Source: Gordonia polyisoprenivorans NBRC 16320 = JCM 10675
GTDB taxonomy: Bacteria; Actinomycetota; Actinomycetes; Mycobacteriales; Mycobacteriaceae
Length of the DNA: 64,000 nucleotides
NCBI RefSeq assembly: GCF_000241325.1
Contig: NZ_BAEI01000054.1
Span: 62,001-126,000 of the forward strand
Direction of reading: 5' to 3'
This document shows positions 27,769-36,852 of the stretch, in pieces. Both the position numbers and the translations under genes were made by a program. The first letter of the stretch is position 1; each line of letters starts with the position of its first letter. The notes under the pieces were generated by a model. It saw nothing but the letters and a program-made list of their open reading frames with translations, was not told where the DNA came from and searched no databases.

Positions 27769-28722
27769 CTAGCGTTTGATCAGCGGCGCGAGGGTCCGAC
27801 CGAGCAGGTCGACCCGGCCGGGGATATGGCCGTTGGCGGGTGCGTTGACCGTGACCCCGTCGATCCCCGTGTCCAGCAGTGCCGAGAAGCGTTGCGCGAC
27901 CTCCTCCGGCGAGCCGATGATCGCGCCGCCGCGACGTGCCTCGGCACGCGGGTTGCGGGCGACATAGGCGTCGAACTCCTGCTGCGCCTGCTCGTGGGTC
28001 GGAGCCACGCACGCCGAGGTCTGCAGGGTCACGACGATCTCGGAGCGATCGCGGCCGAGGCGCTCGCAGTGCTGCGCCAGGGCATCGAGTTTGCGACCGA
28101 TCTCATCGACCCCGCAGATGAGGTTGGATTCGTCGGCATACTGGGCGACCATGCGCAGCGTCTTGCGCTCACCACCGCCACCGATCATCACCGGGATCCG
28201 ATTCAGCGGGGCGGGGGAGTTCACGGCGTCGCTGACCTGATACCACTTGCCCGCCAGGCTCGGCCGCTCACCGCGCAGCATGGGCAGGATGATCTGCAGC
28301 GCCTCCTCGAGTTTCTCGAACCGATCGGTGAACGTACCGAACTCGTAACCGAGGGAGTCGTGTTCGAGCTCGAACCAACCCGCGCCGATGCCGAGTTGGG
28401 CACGGCCCGCCGACACCAGATCGAGGGCGGTGACGATCTTGGCGAGCAGGGTGGGATTGCGGTAGGTGTTGCCGGTGACGAGAGCCGACAGCCGTACCCG
28501 GGAGGTGTGCTGGGCCAGCGCGGCGAGCAGTGTGTAGCACTCGATCATCGGTTCGTCGGGTTCACCGAGCATCGCGAGTTGATAGAAGTGGTCCATCACG
28601 AGAACGGTGTCGAAGCCGGAGTTCTCCGCCTCGACGGCCTGCTTGGTGATCGTGGGGAAGAGTTGATCGGGTGCGGTGTCGGGATAGGTGAAGTTCGGGA
28701 TCTGGTATCCGAGGCGGGTCAC
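27769..28722 (-). CDS. LLM-class F420-dependent oxidoreductase
   Basis: Luciferase-like TIM-barrel oxidoreductase of the type that uses coenzyme F420 in actinobacteria. Features are the N-terminal LGYQIPNFTYPD, MDHF early in the barrel, ALVTGNTYRNP, GRAQLGIGAGWFE, and IPVMIGGGGERKTLRMVAQYA, all typical of this family; the substrate is unknown. I start it at the GTG at 28722 (317 aa), because the longer frame to 28851 runs into the preceding gene and is low-complexity. It lies 10 nt after the nucleoside hydrolase gene and probably shares its transcript. No link to the siderophore cluster is visible. Confidence 0.85.
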   Translation of the reverse strand: MTRLGYQIPNFTYPDTAPDQLFPTITKQAVEAENSGFDTVLVMDHFYQLAMLGEPDEPMIECYTLLAALAQHTSRVRLSALVTGNTYRNPTLLAKIVTALDLVSAGRAQLGIGAGWFELEHDSLGYEFGTFTDRFEKLEEALQIILPMLRGERPSLAGKWYQVSDAVNSPAPLNRIPVMIGGGGERKTLRMVAQYADESNLICGVDEIGRKLDALAQHCERLGRDRSEIVVTLQTSACVAPTHEQAQQEFDAYVARNPRAEARRGGAIIGSPEEVAQRFSALLDTGIDGVTVNAPANGHIPGRVDLLGRTLAPLIKR

Positions 28723-28732
28723 CGCGCCAACG

Positions 28733-29776
28733 CTACGCTCCCGTGGCCGGGTTGCCCACGCGCCGGGCGAGCGTCGCGACCGTCTCGATGAGGTCGTCGA
28801 AGACGCGATCGACGTCGGTGGCCGAGGCCACCCGCACATTCGGTGCGCCACCCCACATCCCGCGTTCGTCGGCGACCGTCGTGCCGCGTGTCAGGGTGCC
28901 GGTCAGTTCCACCGCGACCCGGGCGGGACGGGTCTGCACCCATGACGGATCCAGCGCCACCATCGCCGCGAACGGGTCGTGCAGGTGGGCGATGTACCCC
29001 TCGTCGTGAGCATGGTGGAACTCCAGATAGAAACGCAGCGCGTCCATCACATGCCGGATGATCACATTGGTCGCCACGGACCGCGTGCCCGGTTCGTCGG
29101 TGGGGTCCGGGCACTCCAGCGGGGTACTCCCGGCCGCGGCGGCCAGCCGCACCGTGTGATCGGGGGTCAGGGCGATGGATTCGGTGAGGTCGAGTGGGCA
29201 CACGATCGGTTCCGGCGCTCCGTCGGTGCCGAACGCCGCGAACACCTCGGCCGCGGCCTCGGGATCGACGGCCACATTCCATTCCGAGGTCGGCGTGGTG
29301 TTGCCGTGCACATGGAACGCCCCACCCATGATCACCAGTCGTCGCAACCGCACCGGCAGGTCGGGGTCGCGACGGATCGCGGTGGCCAGCGAGGTCATCG
29401 GCCCCGTCACGAGTCCGACGAGCTCGCCATCATGTGCCGCGGCCGCCTGTACCCACGCGTCCGCGGCGTCGAGTCCTGCGACGGTCTGCGTCGGGGTCGG
29501 CAGCTCGGCATAGCCAACCCCGAGCGGCCCATGGGTGTCCTCGGTGGTCATCAGGTCGGCAACCAGGGGGCCGGGCGCCCCCTGATGGACTGCGATGTCC
29601 TCGCGACCGCAGAGCGCGAGCCACGCGAGGTTGTTGGTGGCGACCACATCGGCCGGCACATTGCCGGCCGTACTGGCGATCCCGACGAGATCGACGTCGT
29701 CGCGGGCGAGCAGATACAGCAGGGCGAGCGAGTCGTCGATCCCGGTATCGCAGTCGAAGAACACACGGTGGGTCAC
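28733..29776 (-). CDS. Nucleoside hydrolase (inosine-uridine preferring family)
   Basis: Calcium-dependent N-glycosidase that splits ribonucleosides into base and ribose. The N-terminal metal site is VFFDCDTGIDDSLAL (DxDxGxDD). Further conserved pieces are GNVPADVVATNN, GPMTSLATAIRR and LVIMGGAFHVHGNTTPTSEWNVAVDPEAA (family form NxxxDPEAA). About 347 aa, normal for the family. The GTG at 29776 is chosen because GGGAG lies ~10 nt upstream; the frame extends to 29824 without homology. It is first in a two-gene unit with the LLM oxidoreductase. Base preference cannot be read from the sequence. Confidence 0.88.
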   Translation of the reverse strand: MTHRVFFDCDTGIDDSLALLYLLARDDVDLVGIASTAGNVPADVVATNNLAWLALCGREDIAVHQGAPGPLVADLMTTEDTHGPLGVGYAELPTPTQTVAGLDAADAWVQAAAAHDGELVGLVTGPMTSLATAIRRDPDLPVRLRRLVIMGGAFHVHGNTTPTSEWNVAVDPEAAAEVFAAFGTDGAPEPIVCPLDLTESIALTPDHTVRLAAAAGSTPLECPDPTDEPGTRSVATNVIIRHVMDALRFYLEFHHAHDEGYIAHLHDPFAAMVALDPSWVQTRPARVAVELTGTLTRGTTVADERGMWGGAPNVRVASATDVDRVFDDLIETVATLARRVGNPATGA

Positions 29777-29880
29777 CGCACCAGTCTCCCACCTGCCGGT
29801 GCTCACCCGCCCATTCCGGTGCATCCACCACCGCTGCGCAGCGGGTTCGACGGATCGTGGGATTTCCGTACCGTCGGGGC

Positions 29881-30861
29881 ATGGACCTTTCGACTCTCGG
29901 CGCGGCCCATGGCCCCATCACGCAGCTCGCCTTCGAATGGACCGACACCAACCGAATGTGGCTGGTGGAACGGCCCATTCGCATCGTCTGCTACATCGTC
30001 GGGGCGCTGATCGTGCGGTGGGTTGCCCATCGCCTCGTCGATCGCGCCACCCGTGGGAACCCCGACGGCGCCGACCGCAGGGCACCGGCCCTGATCCGGC
30101 ATCTGCGCGAACGTTCGCCAACCGGGGCGAAGACCCCGGCTGCGACGAAAGCAGCTGTGGCACAGCGGCGTTATCAACGTGCACGCACCATCGGGTCGGT
30201 GCTGAAGTCGACGGTGTCGATCATCGTGCTGACCTGGGCGGCACTGGCGATCCTGTCGGTGCTCGGCGTCAACATCGCGCCGTTCATCGCCTCTGCCGGC
30301 GTGATCGGTCTGGCCGTCGGGTTCGGGGCGCAGAACCTGGTGCGCGACTTCGTGACCGGCGTGTTCATGCTCCTCGAGGACCAATACGGTGTCGGCGACA
30401 CCGTCGATCTCGGCGAGGCCGTCGGAACGGTGGAAAGCGTCGGATTGCGCATCACCACGGTGCGCGACGTGGACGGCACCCTCTGGTACGTCCGCAACGG
30501 TGAGATCGCCCGCGTGGGCAACATGAGCCAGGAGTACGCCGTGGCCCGGGTGGAGGTCCCGGTGTCACTGCGCGCCGACCTCGATCGCGCGCAGAAGGTC
30601 GCTCTCGACGCCGCGATGCGGGCCATCGGCGAGGACGAGACACTGGCCGCCGATGTGGTCGACGAGCCGCGGATGCTCGGGGTGCAGGAGGTCGCGTCGG
30701 ATCGCGTGGTGCTGCGTCTGACCGTGACGACCCGACCGAACGCGCAGTGGGCGGTGCAGCGCCGACTGCGCCGGGAGATCCTGCGGGCCTATGACGAACA
30801 CGACATCGATCTGCCCTATGTCGGGGGCCGGACGCTCGTCGGCGCCGACGCCGACGGCTGA
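29881..30861 (+). CDS. Small mechanosensitive ion channel (MscS family)
   Basis: Membrane channel that opens under membrane tension and vents solutes on osmotic downshock. A first membrane segment lies around residues 30-50. Two more follow a charged linker: SIIVLTWAALAILSVLGV, then ASAGVIGLAVGFGAQNLVRDF, the pore-lining TM3 with the Gly/Ala packing typical of MscS. The beta domain follows (QYGVGDTVDLGEAVGTVESVGLR), then the alpha/beta vestibule. 326 aa from the ATG at 29881; the open frame runs further upstream but overlaps the divergent nucleoside hydrolase gene. A strong hairpin terminator follows at once. Confidence 0.9.
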   Translation: MDLSTLGAAHGPITQLAFEWTDTNRMWLVERPIRIVCYIVGALIVRWVAHRLVDRATRGNPDGADRRAPALIRHLRERSPTGAKTPAATKAAVAQRRYQRARTIGSVLKSTVSIIVLTWAALAILSVLGVNIAPFIASAGVIGLAVGFGAQNLVRDFVTGVFMLLEDQYGVGDTVDLGEAVGTVESVGLRITTVRDVDGTLWYVRNGEIARVGNMSQEYAVARVEVPVSLRADLDRAQKVALDAAMRAIGEDETLAADVVDEPRMLGVQEVASDRVVLRLTVTTRPNAQWAVQRRLRREILRAYDEHDIDLPYVGGRTLVGADADG

Positions 30862-30878
30862 GCAGAAGCCACAGAACG

Positions 30879-30916
30879 AGACGAGGTCCCCGGGAGGATT
30901 CCCGGGGACCTCGTCT
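30879..30916. terminator. Strong hairpin between mscS and tRNA-Leu
   Basis: A perfect 17-bp stem (AGACGAGGTCCCCGGGA and its complement) closes a 4-nt GGAT loop. It sits 18 nt after the mscS stop and just past the 3' end of the oppositely oriented tRNA, so it can serve both converging transcripts. No U-tract, as is common in actinobacteria. Confidence 0.8.
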
Positions 30917-30924
30917 GGTGTGCG

Positions 30925-31010
30925 TGTCCGAGGGGGGACTTGAACCCCCACGCCCGTTAATAGGGCACTAGCACCTCAAGCTAGCGCGTCTGCCATTCCG
31001 CCACTCGGAC
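30925..31010 (-). tRNA. tRNA-Leu (anticodon GAG)
   Basis: Class II tRNA on the minus strand. The acceptor stem is GTCCGAG/CTCGGAC with discriminator A. The anticodon arm CTAGC-TTGAGGT-GCTAG gives anticodon GAG (reads CUC). A long variable arm is closed by GCCC/GGGC, and the T arm is GGGGG-TTCAAGT-CCCCC. CCA is not encoded. Minus-strand sequence upstream has TTGGGA and TAGTGT 18 nt apart as a possible promoter. Confidence 0.95.
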
Positions 31011-31108
31011 TCGATTGTCAACCCGGCGTGCGAGGCGAGCTCTCACACCGGCGGCGATAACACTAACCGAGGTTGCCCCGGTATCCCAAATCCCGTAGGA
31101 GTGAGGGT

Positions 31109-32455
31109 GTGACCGAAGAGTCGAACACCCCGCGCGCCGTCGACGAGGTCGTCGACCTCGTCAGCACCTTGATCCGTTTCGACACCAGCAACACCGGAGA
31201 GCTGGAAACCACCCGAGGCGAGGAGGAATGCGCCAAATGGGTGGCGTCGATGCTCGAGGAGGTGGGCTACACCACCCAGTACGTGGAGTCGGGTCAACCC
31301 GGTCGCGGCAACGTCTTCGCCCGCCTGCCCGGACCCCCGGACTCCGATCGCGGAGCACTCCTGATCCACGGCCACCTCGATGTGGTGCCCGCCGAACCGG
31401 CCGACTGGAGCGTGCATCCCTTCGCCGGCACCGTCAAGGACGGCTACATCTGGGGCCGCGGTGCGGTCGACATGAAGGACATGGTCGGCATGGCGCTCGC
31501 ACTCGCACGGCAGTTCCGGCGCGAGGGCACGACGCCGCCGCGCGAATTGGTCTTCGCCTTCCTCGCCGACGAGGAGGCAGGCGGGACCTGGGGAGCGCAC
31601 TGGCTCGTCGAACACCGGCCCGATCTGTTCGAGGGCATCACCGAGGCCGTCGGCGAAGTCGGGGGCTATTCGCTGACGGTGGACCGGCCCGACGGCACCG
31701 AACGGCGGCTGTACCTGGTGGAAACCGCCGAGAAGGGGCTGGCGTGGATGCGGCTGACCGCCGACGCCACCGCCGGACACGGGTCCTTCTTGCACGCCGA
31801 CAACGCCGTCACCGAGGTGGCCGAGGCGGTCGCCCGTATCGGCAGGCACACCTTTCCGCTCGTGATGAGTGAATCGGTCGCCGAGTTCTTGGCCGCGGTG
31901 TCCGAGGAGACCGGTCTGGACCTTCGTCCCGACGCACCCGATCTGGAGACCTCGCTGTTCAAACTGGGCAGCCTGGCCCGGATCCTCGGGGCGACATTGC
32001 GGGACACGGCCAACCCGACGATGCTGCGGGCCGGATACAAGGCCAACGTGATCCCGCAGAAGGCCGAGGCCGTCGTCGACTGCCGCATCCTGCCCGGACG
32101 GCAGAAGGAGTTCGAGGCCGAGATCGATAGGCTCATCGGGCCGAATGTCACCCGGGAGTGGATCACCCACCTCGACTCCTACGAGACCACCTTCGACGGC
32201 GACCTCGTCGACGCGATGAACGCGGCGATCCTCGCCCACGATCCGGGCGCACGGACCGTGCCCTACATGATGTCCGGCGGCACCGACGCCAAGGCGTTTG
32301 CGAAACTCGGCGTCCGGTGCTTCGGTTTCGCTCCACTGCAGTTGCCCCGCGAACTGGATTTCGCCGCCCTGTTCCACGGCGTCGACGAGCGGGTGCCGGT
32401 GGATTCGGTCGTGTTCGGCACCAAGGTGCTCGAACACTTCTTGCTACACAGCTGA
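31109..32455 (+). CDS. M20 family metallopeptidase / dipeptidase
   Basis: Zinc-dependent aminoacylase/dipeptidase fold enzyme of the M20 family (DapE/ArgE/CPG2 relatives). Metal and catalytic motifs in order: GHLDVVP (~95), WGRGAVDMKD (~115), ADEEAGG (~155) for the general base and metal ligand, then the lid domain, then SGGTDAKAF and the final HGVDERV. 448 aa. The GTG at 31109 is preceded by AGGAG. It matches by order the M20 gene next to the PEBP and pyrD genes in M. tuberculosis (Rv2141c region). The substrate is unknown; family members act on dipeptides or N-acyl amino acids. Confidence 0.88.
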   Translation: MTEESNTPRAVDEVVDLVSTLIRFDTSNTGELETTRGEEECAKWVASMLEEVGYTTQYVESGQPGRGNVFARLPGPPDSDRGALLIHGHLDVVPAEPADWSVHPFAGTVKDGYIWGRGAVDMKDMVGMALALARQFRREGTTPPRELVFAFLADEEAGGTWGAHWLVEHRPDLFEGITEAVGEVGGYSLTVDRPDGTERRLYLVETAEKGLAWMRLTADATAGHGSFLHADNAVTEVAEAVARIGRHTFPLVMSESVAEFLAAVSEETGLDLRPDAPDLETSLFKLGSLARILGATLRDTANPTMLRAGYKANVIPQKAEAVVDCRILPGRQKEFEAEIDRLIGPNVTREWITHLDSYETTFDGDLVDAMNAAILAHDPGARTVPYMMSGGTDAKAFAKLGVRCFGFAPLQLPRELDFAALFHGVDERVPVDSVVFGTKVLEHFLLHS

Positions 32456-32511
32456 TCTGCGCGCACATACAGTGGGTCGGATAGCGCGCCGACCACGAGA
32501 AAGGTGATCCG

Positions 32512-33057
32512 ATGTCGAACGTCGATCCGTACGAGTCGTTACCCGCCCTGCCGGGTTTCGAGGTGAGCTCCACCAGCTTCGACGATGGTGCGCCGCTGGC
32601 CAATCCGCAGGTGAGTGGCCTGATGGGAGCCGGCGGTCAGGACTCGTCGCCACAGTTGAGCTGGTCCGGATTCCCCAGCGACACCAAGAGTTTCGCGGTC
32701 ACCGTGTACGACCCCGACGCGCCGACCGCGTCGGGATTCTGGCACTGGGCGGTCGCCGACATCCCGGTGTCGGTGACGAGCCTGCCCGAGGGAGCCGGTG
32801 ACGACGAGGGGTCCGGTCTGCCGGCCGGGGCGGTGACACTGGCCAACGACGCGTCGTTGCGTCGATTCGTCGGTGCCGCACCGCCTCCCGGCCACGGCCC
32901 GCACCGCTACTTCGTGGTCGTGCACGCCGTCGACGTCGAGTCCCTCGGTTTGCCCGACGGCGCCACACCCGCCTACCTGGGGTTCAACCTGTTCTCGCAC
33001 GCCATCGCGCGGGCCACTCTCGTCGGCACGTACGAGCAGCCCGCAGAAGATATGTGA
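32512..33057 (+). CDS. YbhB/YbcL-type phosphatidylethanolamine-binding protein (PEBP)
   Basis: Small cytosolic PEBP-family protein, 181 aa. Family pieces visible are [22 protein letters not shown] (the ligand-pocket D-P-D-x-P and HW), [14 protein letters not shown], and a C-terminal helix with [14 protein letters not shown]. The bacterial group includes the M. tuberculosis TB18.6 protein (Rv2140c), which has the same neighbours. Its molecular role is not settled; ligand binding or kinase modulation is proposed for the family. It is 57 nt downstream of the M20 peptidase on the same strand. The stop codon lies inside a 16-bp tandem duplication. Confidence 0.9.
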   Translation: MSNVDPYESLPALPGFEVSSTSFDDGAPLANPQVSGLMGAGGQDSSPQLSWSGFPSDTKSFAVTVYDPDAPTASGFWHWAVADIPVSVTSLPEGAGDDEGSGLPAGAVTLANDASLRRFVGAAPPPGHGPHRYFVVVHAVDVESLGLPDGATPAYLGFNLFSHAIARATLVGTYEQPAEDM

Positions 33058-33075
33058 CACAGAAGATATGTGACC
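33044..33075. repeat. 16-bp tandem duplication across the PEBP stop codon
   Basis: CAGAAGATATGTGACA is followed directly by CAGAAGATATGTGACC. The first copy holds the last codons and the TGA stop of the PEBP gene; the second lies just outside the gene. Confidence 0.9.
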
Positions 33076-33110
33076 CAGAGGCCATGTGGGTTCGCGGTCG
33101 GTGCCGGCGC

Positions 33111-34214
33111 TCAGTGACGGGTGCCGGCCCCGACCGCCGCGGCGAGGTTCGGGTATCCGCCCGCCCGTACGCGGTCGGCGATCCCGGCGTTGATCCCGGC
33201 GACCCACACCGGGCCCCCGTAGATGAACGGGGTGTAGGCCTGCAGGAGGTCGGCGCCGGCCAGGATGCGTTCCCACGCCTGGTCGACGGTTTCGATGCCG
33301 CCGACGCTGATCAGCGAGATGCGGCCTCCCACACGGCCGTACAGCCGGCGGAGCACCTCGAGGGATTGTGCGGTCAGTGGTGCCCCGGACAGTCCGCCCG
33401 CGCCCATCGCCTCGACCTCGGCGGCCGGTGTGCGCAGGCCCTGCCTCCCGATGGTGGTGTTGGTGGCGACGATCCCGGCGAGCCCGAGTTCGACGGCCAG
33501 GTCGGCGACGGCGTCGATATCGGTGTCGGCGAGGTCGGGGGCGATCTTCACCAGTACAGGCACCGTCACCTCCTGGAGTACCGCTGCAAGGATCGGGCGC
33601 AGCGAGTCGACGGCCTGCAGATCACGGAGTCCGGGCGTGTTCGGTGAGCTGACGTTGACCACCACGAAGTCGGCGTGGGGTCCGAGAAGCCGTGCGGACA
33701 GCCGATAATCGTCGACGGCCTCGTCGACGGGCACCACTTTGGTCTTGCCGATGTTGGCGCCGATCGGGACGCGCACCGGCCCGGGGCGGGCCGCTCGTAG
33801 GTGGTCGGCGGCGACCTCTGCGCCGGGATTGTTGAAGCCCATCCGGTTGATCAGCGCGCGATCGCGTGGCAGTCGGAACAACCGTGGAGCGGGATTGCCC
33901 GGTTGCGCGCGACCGGTGATGGTGCCGATCTCGGCGAAGCCGAAACCCAGCTGCCCCCAGGCGTTCACGGCCGTGGCCGACTTGTCGAAGCCGGCGGCCA
34001 GTCCCAGCGGGGCGGGGAAGTCGACGCCGAACACCCGTTGCCGCAGGATCGGGTCGTGCCGTGCGAGCAGACGCGCCGACAGTGCGCGCAGGGCAGGCAC
34101 GCGCATCGTGGCGACGATGGTGGCCGAGATGATGCGATGGATGCGTTCGGGCGGGAGCAGGAACATCAGGCGCAGCAGCACCGGATACAGTGCCCGATTG
34201 AGGCGGGTCAGCAT
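33111..34214 (-). CDS. pyrD: Dihydroorotate dehydrogenase (quinone), class 2
   Basis: Fourth step of pyrimidine synthesis: oxidizes dihydroorotate to orotate with FMN, passing electrons to menaquinone at the membrane. It has the N-terminal amphipathic segment of class 2 enzymes ([19 protein letters not shown]), [30 protein letters not shown], the [15 protein letters not shown] region with the catalytic Ser, [31 protein letters not shown] and YTPFIYGGP. 367 aa. The start overlaps the end of the DUF5703 gene by 7 nt, so the lipoprotein, DUF5703 and pyrD genes form one operon. Confidence 0.97.
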   Translation of the reverse strand: MLTRLNRALYPVLLRLMFLLPPERIHRIISATIVATMRVPALRALSARLLARHDPILRQRVFGVDFPAPLGLAAGFDKSATAVNAWGQLGFGFAEIGTITGRAQPGNPAPRLFRLPRDRALINRMGFNNPGAEVAADHLRAARPGPVRVPIGANIGKTKVVPVDEAVDDYRLSARLLGPHADFVVVNVSSPNTPGLRDLQAVDSLRPILAAVLQEVTVPVLVKIAPDLADTDIDAVADLAVELGLAGIVATNTTIGRQGLRTPAAEVEAMGAGGLSGAPLTAQSLEVLRRLYGRVGGRISLISVGGIETVDQAWERILAGADLLQAYTPFIYGGPVWVAGINAGIADRVRAGGYPNLAAAVGAGTRH

Positions 34215-34591
34215 GCCCGGACGCCGTGCTCGGGGTGCGCGTGGTCTGACTGAGAACCATTGGAGGACAAGCTATTCCGGGTGTTCTCGGTGCCGGTGCC
34301 GGTGCCGGCACCGATGTCGGGGCCGTGATCGCGCGGCGCCCGCCGACGCTTCAGCAGCACCTTGCGGGTGCCGTCGGAATACAGCCGCACGCGGGACAGT
34401 TCCCACCCGCCGAATTCGGCCTCCAACGACAACCGCATCGACGCGGTGACGCGGGTGACGTCCGGGGGTAGTCGCACCAACAGACACTCGTAGTCCTCGG
34501 AGGTGACCTCCCAGCCGCGCGGATAGCGTGCCCCGTTGCGCACGCCCGCGCGTCCCGATCCGACGGACACCTGCCCCGGCCGCCTCGTCAT
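34208..34591 (-). CDS. DUF5703 family protein (127 aa)
   Basis: Small conserved actinobacterial protein of unknown function. The conserved core is [61 protein letters not shown] (residues ~23-84). The tail is low-complexity ([10 protein letters not shown]) and not conserved. No signal peptide or membrane segment. It overlaps the lipoprotein gene upstream by 4 nt and pyrD downstream by 7 nt. The equivalent M. tuberculosis gene lies between lppL and uppP. I do not assign a role. Confidence 0.8.
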   Translation of the reverse strand: MTRRPGQVSVGSGRAGVRNGARYPRGWEVTSEDYECLLVRLPPDVTRVTASMRLSLEAEFGGWELSRVRLYSDGTRKVLLKRRRAPRDHGPDIGAGTGTGTENTRNSLSSNGSQSDHAHPEHGVRAC

Positions 34592-35781
34592 CGGGCGGCT
34601 CCGGTGGTTGCGGGAGCGGTGGTCGCCGAGGTGGTCGCGGCACCGGTCGCGGTGGCCGGCACCGGCGCACCGCCGGTCTGTGCAGCTGTCGTGACCACCT
34701 GGATTCCTCCGTCTCGGGCCGAGAGCACGAACACCGTCCCGCTCGCGTCGTCGACGACGATCGCATCCGGTTGGGCGACCGCGGCGAATCGATGCTTCTC
34801 GGCCGGTTCGCCGGTGGCGAGGTCATAGGCCACCACTTCGTTGTTGCCCGTCGTCGAGACCCACAGGAGATTGCGGGCGTCGTCGTAGTCTACGGCGTAG
34901 GGGCCATCGGACACCGGATAGCGGAACCGCATCACCAGCGGTGATCCGAAGAATCCGACGATCTCGTCGTCCCGGGTGTTGGCCACGAGCACGCGACCGT
35001 AGTGGTCGACGGCGGAGTTGGTGGCACCGTTTCCGGCTCGAAGCGCCGGCCCGAGATCACCGTTGCCCAGATCGACGGGGGTCACCGAGGATTGCGCGCG
35101 GTCGAGTACCACGACCTGCTCGCCGGGTAGATCGGCGCCCGGTGGCGAGACGGTGATGTCGTCGACGCGGACGAATCCGGCGATGTCACGTTGTTGGGCC
35201 AGATCGCGATCGAGGACGAGCACGTGGCCGTTCTCCGTGCCGACCAGGGTGCGACCGTCGGAGGTGCGGGCCAGGGCGCTGGGGTTCTCGGTGCGCAGGA
35301 CGTCGCTGCGCACCTGACCGTCGGGGCTGATTCGCACGACGTGGCCCGGGCCGACACCGATGAAGCCGCCGTCACCGGTGCCCACGAGGTGGGTGAGCGC
35401 GGGGGTTGCGACGGATGTCGCTGTGGGAAGTGCCCCGGGAGTCGCCGACGCGGCTGCGGTCATGGCCGACTCGTCGAAGCGCAGGACGGCGGTGCCGCCG
35501 GGACCGATCACCGCCAAGCGCCCGTCCGACAGCGCGGGCGACGCGGATCCGGCGGGGGTGGGGACGGTCAGGCCGGCGGGCGTGCGTGGTACACCCGGCG
35601 GTGCGGGACTCGCGGATGCCGGGGTGACGGTGGCCACATCTGTGGGGGTCTGCGAACCGCTGGAGGAGTTGCATGCCGCGACGACGAGTGCGGCCGCGGC
35701 GAGCGGGACGAGCAGACCGATGGTCCGGCGAGCGCTGGTACGGGCCGTGGCGCGGGATCGACTGGCAGACATGCCACCCAT
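34588..35781 (-). CDS. LppL-like secreted lipoprotein with a beta-propeller domain
   Basis: Predicted lipoprotein, 397 aa. The signal peptide is basic (SRSRATARTSARR), then hydrophobic (IGLLVPLAAAALVV), with lipobox VAAC and lipidated Cys37. A Pro/Ala/Thr-rich spacer follows, then repeated short beta units such as GGTAVLRF, VRISPDG, TLVGTENGHVLVLD, VLVANTRDDEIVGFF, LLWVSTTGNNEVVAYD and GTVFVLSARDGGIQVV, typical of a YVTN/SMP-30-like beta propeller. It should sit on the outer face of the membrane; ligand unknown. Position next to DUF5703 and pyrD matches LppL of M. tuberculosis. The open frame continues far upstream to 36957 as the shadow of uppP; I start at the ATG at 35781 (35772 is an alternative). 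Confidence 0.82.
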   Translation of the reverse strand: MGGMSASRSRATARTSARRTIGLLVPLAAAALVVAACNSSSGSQTPTDVATVTPASASPAPPGVPRTPAGLTVPTPAGSASPALSDGRLAVIGPGGTAVLRFDESAMTAAASATPGALPTATSVATPALTHLVGTGDGGFIGVGPGHVVRISPDGQVRSDVLRTENPSALARTSDGRTLVGTENGHVLVLDRDLAQQRDIAGFVRVDDITVSPPGADLPGEQVVVLDRAQSSVTPVDLGNGDLGPALRAGNGATNSAVDHYGRVLVANTRDDEIVGFFGSPLVMRFRYPVSDGPYAVDYDDARNLLWVSTTGNNEVVAYDLATGEPAEKHRFAAVAQPDAIVVDDASGTVFVLSARDGGIQVVTTAAQTGGAPVPATATGAATTSATTAPATTGAAR

Positions 35782-35892
35782 CTTGCACACACCCCTGTGG
35801 GGTCCGGTCGCCGCGGGTCGGCAGTGGAGCCGGAGCCCTGACGGTTCTCGGTATCGAGGGGATCGGACAAATCCCGCGTAGCATCGACCGCC

Positions 35893-36735
35893 GTGACCGA
35901 CACCATGACGTGGGCCCAGTCGATCGTCCTCGGCGCCATCCAGGGCCTCACCGAATTCTTGCCGATCTCGTCCTCGGGACACCTGCGCATCGCCTCGGAA
36001 TTGATGTTCGGGGAGGATGCCGGGGCGTCGTTCACCGCGGTGACCCAGCTGGGCACCGAGGCCGCGGTGCTCGTCTTCTTCGCCCGTGACATCGCCCGGA
36101 TCGTGCTCGCGTGGTTTCGCGGGTTGCTCGCCCGCGACGAGCGTGGGCTCGATTACCGCGTCGGGTGGTACGTGATCCTCGCGACCATCCCGATCGGTCT
36201 GATCGGTTTCCTGCTCAAGGACGAGATCCGTTCGGCGGCCCGCAATCTGTGGCTGGTCGCGACGGTGCTGATCCTGTTCTCGGGGGTGTTCTGGCTGGCC
36301 GAACGTCTCGCGACCCAACGCCGCTCGATGGAGCAGTTGACGCTGCGTGACGGGATCGTCATGGGTCTGGCGCAGTGTCTGGCGCTGGTTCCGGGCGTCT
36401 CCCGGTCGGGGGCGACGGCCAGCGCAGGCCTGTTCCTCGGGCTCGAACGCGAGGCCGCGTTCCGCTTCTCGTTCCTGCTCGCCATCCCGGCGGTGCTGGC
36501 GTCGGGACTGTTCAGCATCCCCGACGCCATCCATCCGACCGGTGGCGGGATGGAGGCCGCCGGAGCTCAGTTGGTGGTGGCCACCCTCGTCGCGTTCGTG
36601 CTCGGCTATGTCTCGATCGCCTGGCTGCTGCGCTTCGTCAGCCACCACTCGATGAACTGGTTCGGCGGCTATCGGGTCATCCTGGGTCTCGTCGTGATGG
36701 GCCTGTTGGCCAGCGGTGTCATCGACGCCACATGA
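35893..36735 (+). CDS. uppP: Undecaprenyl-diphosphatase UppP (BacA family)
   Basis: Integral membrane phosphatase that recycles undecaprenyl diphosphate to the monophosphate carrier for peptidoglycan and other wall polymers; also confers bacitracin tolerance. It has both signature motifs: [12 protein letters not shown] near the N terminus, and [11 protein letters not shown] (~residue 172) with the catalytic Ser/Arg. About eight hydrophobic segments, 280 aa, normal for the family. GTG at 35893 or ATG at 35905 are both possible. Its stop codon lies in a three-copy tandem repeat. Confidence 0.95.
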   Translation: MTDTMTWAQSIVLGAIQGLTEFLPISSSGHLRIASELMFGEDAGASFTAVTQLGTEAAVLVFFARDIARIVLAWFRGLLARDERGLDYRVGWYVILATIPIGLIGFLLKDEIRSAARNLWLVATVLILFSGVFWLAERLATQRRSMEQLTLRDGIVMGLAQCLALVPGVSRSGATASAGLFLGLEREAAFRFSFLLAIPAVLASGLFSIPDAIHPTGGGMEAAGAQLVVATLVAFVLGYVSIAWLLRFVSHHSMNWFGGYRVILGLVVMGLLASGVIDAT

Positions 36736-36786
36736 CACCGGTGTCATCGACGCCACATGACACGGTGTCATCGACGCCACATGACC
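36715..36786. repeat. Three tandem copies of a ~25-bp unit across the uppP stop codon
   Basis: Units start at 36715, 36740 and 36764. Each begins GGTGTCATCGACGCC and ends in CACATGACACC, with the last unit diverged at its end. Each complete unit is itself an inverted repeat, GGTGTCA at one end and TGACACC at the other. The uppP TGA is in the first unit. Confidence 0.9.
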
Positions 36787-36852
36787 TGGAGCCGTCAGCT
36801 CGCCCACCGGGACCGATGTGCTGTGTTTCCTGCGGATGCATAAGGTTGGGGC

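Noticed and set aside
29434..29880. Upstream extension of the MscS frame
   Set aside because: Overlaps the divergent nucleoside hydrolase gene and encodes Arg/Pro-rich sequence; the MscS family starts at 29881.
36715..36786. CRISPR-like repeat array
   Set aside because: Only three directly adjoining copies without spacers; it is a short tandem repeat.
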